A DNA stretch of 35,072 nt from Candidatus Gastranaerophilales bacterium (lineage in GTDB: Bacteria > Cyanobacteriota > Vampirovibrionia > Gastranaerophilales > Gastranaerophilaceae): contig CALUYU010000023.1 in the NCBI GenBank assembly GCA_944325075.1, forward strand, positions 1 through 35,072, in the 5' to 3' direction. The position numbers and the translations under genes are program-made. Under the pieces are notes generated by a model. The model saw nothing but the letters and a program-made list of their open reading frames with translations, did not search any database and had not been told where the DNA came from. The stretch's first letter is position 1, and every line of letters starts with the position of its first letter. Positions 29,357 through 35,072 of this stretch are shown piece after piece.

Positions 29357-31243
29357 ATGTGTGAACACGAACACGATCAAACTCATCACCACCATCACGA
29401 AAAATCTCCATTATTAAAAATTATATTATCAATTATTATATTTACGGCTGTAATGATAATACAGCCGTCAGAACCGGTTAAATTCATTGTGTTCCTGGCT
29501 GCATACTTAATTGCCGGAGGAGATATTGTATTAAAGGCATTAAAAAATATCTTTAAAGGAAAAGTTTTTGATGAAAACTTTCTAATGAGTATCGCAACAA
29601 TCGGTGCATTTGGAATAAAAGAATATCCAGAAGCTGTAATGGTAATGATTTTATATCAATTAGGCGAATACTTCCAAGATAAAGCCGTTGAAAAATCCCG
29701 TGCCTCAATTTCAGCATTAATGGACATAAGACCGGACTATGCAAATATTGAACAGGGTGAAGAAATTGTAAAAGTTTCACCTGAAAAAATAAAAATAGGT
29801 GATGTAATTTTAGTTAAAACCGGAGAAAAAATTCCTCTTGACGGTATAATAATTGACGGAAAAGCCTCTATAGATACATCAGCGCTGACCGGAGAATCAA
29901 TTCCACGTGAAGTAAAATGCGGTGATAAGGCAATAAGCGGCTGTATAAATACAAACGGCATACTAAGAATAAAAGTAGAAAAAGAATTTGGGGACTCAAC
30001 TGTTTCCAAAATACTTGAACTGGTCGAACATGCCGGAAACAAAAAAGCAAAAACTGAAAATTTCATCACAAGATTTGCCAAAATATACACTCCTTTAGTT
30101 GTTCTAGGTGCATTATTATTAGCAATGATTCCTCCGTTATTAACCGGAACAAGTTTTTGGATATGGTTTGAAAGGGCTCTGACTTTTCTGGTAATATCTT
30201 GTCCTTGTGCACTTGTAATATCAGTACCTCTGGGATTTTTTGCGGGAATAGGCGGTGCCTCAAAAGCCGGAGTACTTATAAAGGGCAGCTGCTATCTTGA
30301 GGCACTTTCAAAACCTTATGCAATCGCATTTGACAAAACCGGGACTCTTACTAAAGGCTCATTTGAAGTTCAAAATGTTTGTGCCCGGGAAGGAGTTACA
30401 AATGATGAAGTTTTAACAAATGCGGCCATTTGTGAAACTTATTCAAGTCATCCAATAGCCTTATCCATAAAGAAAGCAACCGGCAAAAAGCTTGCAGATG
30501 ACACCACGTTAAACATAGTTGAAATCTCCGGGAAAGGAATAAAGGCAAATTATCATAACAGTGTTATTCTAACCGGGAACCACAAACTTATGGAGCAATT
30601 TTCCATAGACTGTGAAATAGTCGATGAACCGGGAACAGTTGTATATGTTGCCAAAAACGAAAAGTATCTTGGATATATAATCATTGCAGATCAGGTAAAA
30701 GAAGATTCTGCAAATGCAATAAGCAAATTAAAAAGACTAAACATAAAAACAGTAATGCTTACCGGAGACAATAACACAAGTGCAATCGCAATAAATAATC
30801 AATTAGGACTTGATAAAATATATTCAGAATTACTTCCTTCAGATAAAGTAGATAAAGTTGAAGAGTTATTGAAAGAGAAACCTGAAGGAAAGACCATAAT
30901 ATTTGTTGGAGACGGTATAAACGATGCTCCGGTATTAACTCGCTCGGATGTAGGAATAGCTATGGGAGCACTTGGTTCTGACGCAGCAATAGAAGCAGCA
31001 GATGTCGTTATAATGGATGATAAACCATCCAAAATCCCAACAGCTATAGAAATTGCAAGGAAAACACTCGTTATTGTAAAACAAAATATAATTTTTGCGA
31101 TAGGCATAAAAGTAATATTTTTAATACTTGGAGCAATAGGATTAATGACAATGTGGGGGGCTGTATTTGCAGATGTTGGAGTAACATTCATTGCAGTATT
31201 AAATTCACTTAGAGCTCTTAATATTAAAAACAAAACATTGTAG
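29357..31243 (+). CDS. Zn2+/Cd2+/Pb2+-exporting P1B-type ATPase
   Basis: This 628-residue ATP-driven pump exports divalent soft metals across the inner membrane. It has TGES (about 177), the metal-site helix SCPCALV (about 281), phosphorylation site DKTGTLTKG (about 325), SSHP (about 364) and GDGINDAP (about 518). Instead of an N-terminal HMA domain with CxxC, it starts with a short His/Glu-rich stretch (CEHEHDQTHHHHHE). CPC plus the SmtB-type regulator points to Zn/Cd rather than Cu. I take the ATG at 29357 because AAGAGGAA lies upstream; an extension from 29306 would read through the promoter. Confidence 0.94.
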   Translation: MCEHEHDQTHHHHHEKSPLLKIILSIIIFTAVMIIQPSEPVKFIVFLAAYLIAGGDIVLKALKNIFKGKVFDENFLMSIATIGAFGIKEYPEAVMVMILYQLGEYFQDKAVEKSRASISALMDIRPDYANIEQGEEIVKVSPEKIKIGDVILVKTGEKIPLDGIIIDGKASIDTSALTGESIPREVKCGDKAISGCINTNGILRIKVEKEFGDSTVSKILELVEHAGNKKAKTENFITRFAKIYTPLVVLGALLLAMIPPLLTGTSFWIWFERALTFLVISCPCALVISVPLGFFAGIGGASKAGVLIKGSCYLEALSKPYAIAFDKTGTLTKGSFEVQNVCAREGVTNDEVLTNAAICETYSSHPIALSIKKATGKKLADDTTLNIVEISGKGIKANYHNSVILTGNHKLMEQFSIDCEIVDEPGTVVYVAKNEKYLGYIIIADQVKEDSANAISKLKRLNIKTVMLTGDNNTSAIAINNQLGLDKIYSELLPSDKVDKVEELLKEKPEGKTIIFVGDGINDAPVLTRSDVGIAMGALGSDAAIEAADVVIMDDKPSKIPTAIEIARKTLVIVKQNIIFAIGIKVIFLILGAIGLMTMWGAVFADVGVTFIAVLNSLRALNIKNKTL

Positions 31244-31360
31244 ATATTTAAAAATAATTACTTTAATAACATTTTTGATAGGTAAAGTACTATTTAGAAT
31301 TAACATAAATAATCACTAAATAAACCTATCTTACCAGAACACATAAAACTATTATGAATA

Positions 31361-31390
31361 AAAAAAGAGTCGTTAAAGCGACTCTTTTTT
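31361..31390. terminator. Strong bidirectional terminator
   Basis: AAAAAAGAGTCG and CGACTCTTTTTT form a perfect stem around TTAAAG. It lies about 120 bases after the ATPase gene and directly next to a partial tRNA copy. Confidence 0.85.
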
Positions 31391-31392
31391 AA

Positions 31393-31411
31393 ATTTACCC
31401 GAGATGCGATT
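31393..31411 (-). repeat. Partial duplicate of the tRNA-Arg 3' end
   Basis: ATTTACCCGAGATGCGATT is identical to 31602-31620, which is the 3' end of the tRNA gene and its flank. The two copies are direct repeats 209 bases apart, as at tRNA attachment sites. No integrase is present in the window. Confidence 0.8.
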
Positions 31412-31570
31412 GTCTTGGATTTCCTCCACGCTCGAATAGTTTCGCTATTGAACCTGCGGTTCAACTTCGCTCAATATTCTCGCTATCCGGACTAACTCGT
31501 TTCACTCGTGTAGTCCGTACGGAAATCCGCTCGAACGCAAAGAGCGTTCTCCTCGCTATCACACATAAAA
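31412..31570. other. Hairpin-rich segment between the tRNA 3'-end copies
   Basis: This stretch is unlike its AT-rich surroundings and contains several small inverted repeats: TAGTTTCGCTA, TTGAACCTGCGGTTCAA, GGACTA...TAGTCC and AACGCAAAGAGCGTT. The motif AGCGA recurs on the minus strand. No open frame with a start signal was found. Confidence 0.5.
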
Positions 31571-31602
31571 TAAGACAGGATAACAAAAGTCATCCTGTCT
31601 TA
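31571..31602 (-). terminator. Terminator of tRNA-Arg
   Basis: AAGACAGGAT and ATCCTGTCTT form a 10-bp stem just beyond the tRNA 3' end on the minus strand, followed by TTTTAT. Confidence 0.8.
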
Positions 31603-31604
31603 TT

Positions 31605-31678
<74 letters not shown>

Positions 31679-31884
31679 GGATCCAGAGGGCGTCTACAGA
31701 CGTTTGGTTTCTTGGGGTATCTGTATATTCCCTCCGTTTTTTATCTTATCATAAACATTTTTTTTCGCAACCTATTTATTTTTTTTATTTGTTTAATTTT
31801 TGTAAATTTTTCTACTGCGTTAGCAATTTTCTTTATCCAAATTACTTTATATTTGTAGAATGTAGTGTATTGAAAAGGTTAGTT

Positions 31885-32538
31885 ATGGGTATTTCTACAG
31901 CATTACTAGATGTTTGCATTCCAAGCGGAATCTTTTGTTACAGAAATTACAAAAAGGCCGAAAATGGCGAAAAAGCCAGAAGCACCGTTGCGTTTGCGCA
32001 GGGGGCAAAAATTGTCGACGCATTTACAAGATATAATGATACTACTATTAATACAACAAACAAGGCCTTAAGCATATTTAACAACTATGCTAAAAAATAT
32101 AAAGCTGTAGATTATGCAGGAAAAGCCGTGAACTGGGCGACTCATAACGTCAACCCATTAATATGTATCGCCAGCGGGGTTAAGGTTCTCACGGCGGACG
32201 ATAAAACAAGAACCGGTATTAGCGAAACAGGAGCGCTGGCAGGAATGTTCCTTGGAGAAGGTCTTATCAAACATTTTATGCCGGATTACATTAATGAAAA
32301 AAATGTTTCAAGACTCGCCAACAAGTTTAAAAATAAAAACTTCTTAAAAGGGATTTGCGAAACGCTATTGAAATCAGGAAACAGCAGTAAAGCAGCCTCA
32401 ATTGCTAAAGGACTACTTTTCGTTTGCGGATCGATAACTTCTTACAATATAGGAAAGAAAATCGGAAATAATTACGCTGATAGAATTTGTACCGATCTAG
32501 GGCTTGAACATCACGAAAAAATCAATCAAAAGGTTTAG
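31885..32538 (+). CDS. Protein of unknown function
   Basis: I do not recognise this 217-residue protein. It is helical, rich in Ala, Lys, Gly and Asn, with moderately hydrophobic helices around 105-120 (NPLICIASGVKVL), 130-150 (ETGALAGMFLGEGLIKHF) and 182-200 (AKGLLFVCGSITSYNIGKKIG), perhaps membrane-associated. Its style resembles the paralog pair at 17956-19145, but no clear alignment is seen. I place the start at 31885 because a longer frame from 31651 would overlap the tRNA gene. A weak AAAAGG lies upstream. Confidence 0.68.
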   Translation: MGISTALLDVCIPSGIFCYRNYKKAENGEKARSTVAFAQGAKIVDAFTRYNDTTINTTNKALSIFNNYAKKYKAVDYAGKAVNWATHNVNPLICIASGVKVLTADDKTRTGISETGALAGMFLGEGLIKHFMPDYINEKNVSRLANKFKNKNFLKGICETLLKSGNSSKAASIAKGLLFVCGSITSYNIGKKIGNNYADRICTDLGLEHHEKINQKV

Positions 32539-32559
32539 ACAACTCAACTAAAATTATGC

Positions 32560-32565
32560 TATAAT
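32560..32565 (+). promoter_or_regulatory. -10 box giving a near-leaderless SpoIID-like mRNA
   Basis: TATAAT ends nine bases before the ATG at 32575, so the transcript would start within about three bases of the start codon. No Shine-Dalgarno is present. Confidence 0.5.
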
Positions 32566-32574
32566 TTAATTGTA

Positions 32575-33450
32575 ATGAAAAAGGTTGTTTTATTTTCTAC
32601 AATTTTTTTATTAGCAATTATTAACTCAAATCCTTGTTATGCTATTAAAATAGGCCTTATAACAAATGCCTCAAGTATAGGCGTTGGCTCTTCCAATGCA
32701 ACATCTATAATTGACGCAAATACTAATAAAACTGTCTGTAAGCTTGAAGCAATGAAAGGATATGAGATTATCCCGTACAAAAACACAATGGCAATAAGGC
32801 TTAACGGTAAATTTTATCAAATTTATTCTGATAATATTGTAATTAAGCCGGCAGCAGGCGGATATATTAGTGCTAAAAAGAAATGGTATCGCGGGTTCCT
32901 GATGATACAAAACCGCGGTCAAAAATTAACAGTTATAAACAATGTTGACTTAGAAAATTATATAAAAGGTGTTGTTCCGTCTGAAATGCCTTCAAGTTGG
33001 GAACTTGAAGCCCTTAAAGCTCAGGCAATTGCTGCAAGAAGTTATGCTCTGGCAAATCTTGGGAAACGCGCAAGTTTAGGATTTGATCTTAAAGATACTC
33101 CGGAAGATCAGGCTTATGGCGGGGCGTCAGCTGAAACAGTTAAGACTAATTCAGCTGTAGATGAGACTAGCGGACTTGTCTTAACTTATAATTATAAAGT
33201 TGTCCCTGCTTATTATTCTGCATCCGCGGGCGGTCAGACAATTAACGCTAGTAAGGTTTGGGGGAATGATCTCCCTTTCATCAGATCCGTTCCTTCTTAT
33301 GATGGGAATATTAAAAAGAACGGACATGGTATCGGCATGTCTCAGCATGGGGCAAATAATCTTGCAAAACAAGGATATAATGCATATCAAATATTACAAT
33401 ATTTTTACAAAAATATCAAATTTGCAAGAGCAAATGAAGCATCTGTTTAA
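32575..33450 (+). CDS. SpoIID/LytB-domain secreted cell-wall protein
   Basis: SpoIID-family proteins act on septal peptidoglycan; SpoIID itself is a lytic transglycosylase specific for denuded glycan, and LytB-type members activate amidases. This 291-residue protein has a signal peptide (MKKVVLFSTIFLLAIINSNPCYA, about 1-23). The hallmark domain runs from DLENYIKGVVPSEMPSSWELEALKAQAIAARSYAL (Glu in PSEMP is the catalytic-type residue) through YYSASAGGQT to GHGIGMSQHGANNLAKQGY. These domains also occur in non-sporulating bacteria including cyanobacteria, so no sporulation is implied. Confidence 0.9.
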   Translation: MKKVVLFSTIFLLAIINSNPCYAIKIGLITNASSIGVGSSNATSIIDANTNKTVCKLEAMKGYEIIPYKNTMAIRLNGKFYQIYSDNIVIKPAAGGYISAKKKWYRGFLMIQNRGQKLTVINNVDLENYIKGVVPSEMPSSWELEALKAQAIAARSYALANLGKRASLGFDLKDTPEDQAYGGASAETVKTNSAVDETSGLVLTYNYKVVPAYYSASAGGQTINASKVWGNDLPFIRSVPSYDGNIKKNGHGIGMSQHGANNLAKQGYNAYQILQYFYKNIKFARANEASV

Positions 33451-33610
33451 TCAGTATTTGAAATTAGCATTCATAAATAGTAAATTTTTATAGACTTTCA
33501 GACAGTAGTCAAGTCATTAAATTTGTGGTATAGCAAGCTTTTCAGGCATTTTATAGCCGTTGATTTATGATATAACTTGAAAATTTATAAAAAAAATCCC
33601 CAAAACCCTC

Positions 33611-33638
33611 TTGCAAAAAGCAAATAAAATGGTATAAT
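33611..33638 (+). promoter_or_regulatory. Promoter of the HU gene
   Basis: TTGCAA at 33611-33616 and TATAAT at 33633-33638 have a 16-base spacer. The predicted leader is about 70 bases and ends with a perfect AAGGAGG at 33704-33710. Confidence 0.7.
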
Positions 33639-33716
33639 GAATTTGTCGAAGAAATTAGCATGCGGAAAAGAAGATGGTTTTGTATCCGTTTGCACAAAGG
33701 AAGAAGGAGGTTCATA

Positions 33717-33989
33717 ATGAACAAAGAAGAATTGGTAAAAGAAGTATCTAAAAAAGCTAAAGTTTCTCAAAAAGCTACAGCTGATGTTATCGCTGCAACT
33801 TTAGAAACTATTCAAAAAACTGTTTCTAAAGGTAAAAAAGTAACTTTAGTTGGTTTCGGAACTTTTGAAGCAAGAAAAAGAGCTGCTAGAACTGGTAGAA
33901 ACCCTCAAACTGGCGCTACTTTGAAAATTGCTGCAAAAACAGTTCCTGCTTTCTCAGCTGGTAAAAAATTCAAAGAACTTGTTAAATAA
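33717..33989 (+). CDS. HU-family DNA-binding protein
   Basis: HU is a small dimeric nucleoid protein that bends DNA. The 90-residue length is exact for the family, with MNKEELVKEVSKKAKVSQKATADVI at the start, VTLVGFGTFEARKRAARTGRNPQTG (beta arms with the RNP motif) in the middle, and VPAFSAGKKFKELVK at the end. I use the ATG at 33717 because AAGGAGG stands six bases upstream; a frame from 33660 adds a basic non-HU extension through the leader. Codon use is biased to A/T-ending codons, as expected for a highly expressed gene. Confidence 0.97.
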   Translation: MNKEELVKEVSKKAKVSQKATADVIAATLETIQKTVSKGKKVTLVGFGTFEARKRAARTGRNPQTGATLKIAAKTVPAFSAGKKFKELVK

Positions 33990-34003
33990 GTTCATTTACA
34001 GTT

Positions 34004-34047
34004 ACAAAAAGGCCTCTGTTTATTTTATAAACGGAGGCCTTTTGTTT
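34004..34047. terminator. Terminator between HU and pseudopilin C
   Basis: AAAAGGCCTCTGTTTA and TAAACGGAGGCCTTTT form a long stem with one G-U pair around TTTTA. Confidence 0.88.
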
Positions 34048-34063
34048 AAGAGAATATTTTTAT

Positions 34064-35032
34064 TTACCACGGATAATCGTCTTTAATCTTCCAGCCGTCA
34101 CGGATAAGCTTAGAAAAACAATATTCTCCAATCGTTGAACATTCTTCCTCTATCTCATCATTTGACTTTTCATATCCGTCAGCTAAAACTCCCTTTTTAG
34201 TCACCTGCATATAAAACGTATCCTTACCATTTTGGTTAGGTCGATTTGCCCCGTTTATATCAACCATAATACGAAAATCATCAATTATTGGTTCTAAAGT
34301 TCCATCTTCTAAAGTCCCTCCGCCTCGACGCACAGACATAGCAAGCACAAATCCGTCTGTTGTAATAAAAGTCCTTCTATATCCAGATGAGACAACGTTA
34401 AATGTACTCATAATTCCATTTGGCATTTGGAAAGGAGTAGGACTTCTATATCCGCATTCCTGGTAAGTATTACATGTTTTTGCCACCTTAAAATACGGTT
34501 TCCAGTATTTCTCAAAATAAGTATCAGGATCACTATGGTCTACATCCCAATACTCAAATTCTCCGTTATCTACTTCTGAAAGCTTAAATGCTTGATTTAA
34601 TACAGTATATACTTTTTGTATTTTTGAAATTGTTTCCTTCTTTTGGTAATTAGCAATTAAAGTCGGCAAAGTCATAGCAGCAACAACTCCGATTATGCCT
34701 AGGGTTATTAGAACCTCCGCCAACGTAAACGCGGGGACTAAGTCCCCTCTTACATGACGCGTCGCTTTCCAAGATGCATAAGAAATAGCTTTTGTAGGTT
34801 GGGCTTTCAGCCCAACATTAGATTTTTGAGCACAGATGGTCGAAAATTTTTGTCGGTGGTAAGATCCTGAAACGAGTTCAGGATGACATAGAGAATTTTT
34901 TATCAACCTTTTCTCTATACGGCCAACACAGCGCAATGTAGGTTGGGGGTTCACCCCAACATAATCTTTATTTACGTCTGATACAGAAAACTTTGATTTG
35001 GTGAAAAATTTGAAGAAAGGTATTTTTGACAA
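34064..35032 (-). CDS. Prepilin-type pseudopilin-like protein, 5' end possibly beyond window (locus C)
   Basis: The prepilin signal FTLAEVLITLGIIG starts at 34729 and is followed by a variable body with the Cys motifs KTCNTYQECGY and CSTIGEYC, ending DGWKIKDDYPW as in locus A. Upstream the frame stays open without a stop to the window edge. Its first listed start is a TTG at 35032, but in-frame coding-like sequence continues beyond it (PQGREGF, matching PQGRQGF of the orphan at 12476-12740) up to a 12-C tract at 35061-35072. The leader reads through palindromes as CHPELVSGS (34856-34890) and VGLKAQPTK (34793-34817). KATRHVRGDLVPAF is shared with locus B. The true start probably lies beyond the window. 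Confidence 0.82.
   Translation of the reverse strand: MSKIPFFKFFTKSKFSVSDVNKDYVGVNPQPTLRCVGRIEKRLIKNSLCHPELVSGSYHRQKFSTICAQKSNVGLKAQPTKAISYASWKATRHVRGDLVPAFTLAEVLITLGIIGVVAAMTLPTLIANYQKKETISKIQKVYTVLNQAFKLSEVDNGEFEYWDVDHSDPDTYFEKYWKPYFKVAKTCNTYQECGYRSPTPFQMPNGIMSTFNVVSSGYRRTFITTDGFVLAMSVRRGGGTLEDGTLEPIIDDFRIMVDINGANRPNQNGKDTFYMQVTKKGVLADGYEKSNDEIEEECSTIGEYCFSKLIRDGWKIKDDYPW
34793..34962. repeat. Cluster of three short palindromic repeats in the pseudopilin C leader
   Basis: GTAGGTTGGGC/GCCCAAC hairpin (34793-34817), short GATCCTGAA/TTCAGGATGAC hairpin (34856-34890) and GTAGGTTGGGGG/CACCCCAAC hairpin (34937-34962). All three belong to families found at 1-428, 12549-12607 and 20473-20675. Confidence 0.82.
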
Positions 35033-35060
35033 AAACCCTTCTCTCCCTTGAGGTTCGTTA

Positions 35061-35072
35061 CCCCCCCCCCCC
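35061..35072 (-). repeat. 12-C tract at window end (G tract on the coding strand of locus C)
   Basis: A pure run of C ends the window. On the minus strand it is a G tract immediately before GTAACGAACCTCAAGGGAG, the same relative position as the G-rich tract before the orphan leader (12700-12711). Its real length is unknown because the window stops here. Confidence 0.85.

Noticed and set aside
32575-33450. Evidence for sporulation from the SpoIID-like gene
   Set aside because: SpoIID/LytB domains are widespread in non-sporulating bacteria and no other sporulation gene is present.

Overview
This AT-rich window (roughly one third G+C, standard code) looks like a chromosomal piece of a gut-type non-photosynthetic relative of Cyanobacteria (Melainabacteria/Vampirovibrionia, order Gastranaerophilales). 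That assignment is inference. It rests on the style of the pseudopilin-like genes (FTLAEVLITLGIIG), a threonyl-tRNA synthetase without a TGS domain, and many small proteins of no known family. There is no rRNA, CRISPR array, transposase or phage module. One tRNA gene is present.

Layout. 0-0.4 kb: palindromic repeats. 0.4-8.2 kb: core genes, namely an aldolase-like enzyme with ffh, dtd, an RGG/YGG-rich protein with rimM and trmD, a TSCPD protein, crcB with an endonuclease IV-like gene, and a small unknown. 8.3-10.4 kb: thrS, preceded by a promoter-terminator unit that may be a small RNA or attenuated leader. 10.7-12.8 kb: small unknown proteins, a 12-G homopolymer at the start of a short frame, pseudopilin A, and an orphan leader reading frame. 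12.9-16.3 kb: PHP-domain protein, membrane protein, zinc-ribbon protein, rph and two secreted coiled-coil paralogs, the second with a 1-base frameshift. 16.4-17.8 kb: anti-sigma, ECF sigma factor and Spy/CpxP-like protein in one operon. 17.9-24.9 kb: a paralogous membrane pair, a GNAT protein, pseudopilin B, and a large unknown protein followed by an amidohydrolase. 24.9-31.2 kb: a metal/aldehyde stress block with a heavy-metal permease, zinc alcohol dehydrogenase, CsoR/FrmR-like repressor, aldehyde dehydrogenase, SmtB/ArsR repressor and Zn/Cd P-type ATPase. 31.3-35.1 kb: tRNA-Arg with a duplicated 3' end, an unknown protein, a SpoIID-like protein, HU and pseudopilin C.

The most interesting signal is the pseudopilin family. 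Loci A, B and C share the prepilin-type signal and a C-terminal [W]x[IF]KDDYP motif, but their middles differ. B and C have very long in-frame leaders that pass through palindromic repeats usually treated as intergenic. Next to A, on the opposite strand, lies a complete gene start (promoter, Shine-Dalgarno, ATG) followed by a G-rich tract. One base less in that tract would open a frame encoding a leader that matches B and C but has no pilin behind it. Locus C reads the same leader family up to a 12-C tract at the window edge. A 12-G tract after a similar start (M-x4-IAR-x3-RGG) sits upstream of A. Together these suggest homopolymer-switched (phase-variable) pseudopilin leaders with orphan cassettes, which is a hypothesis from sequence alone.
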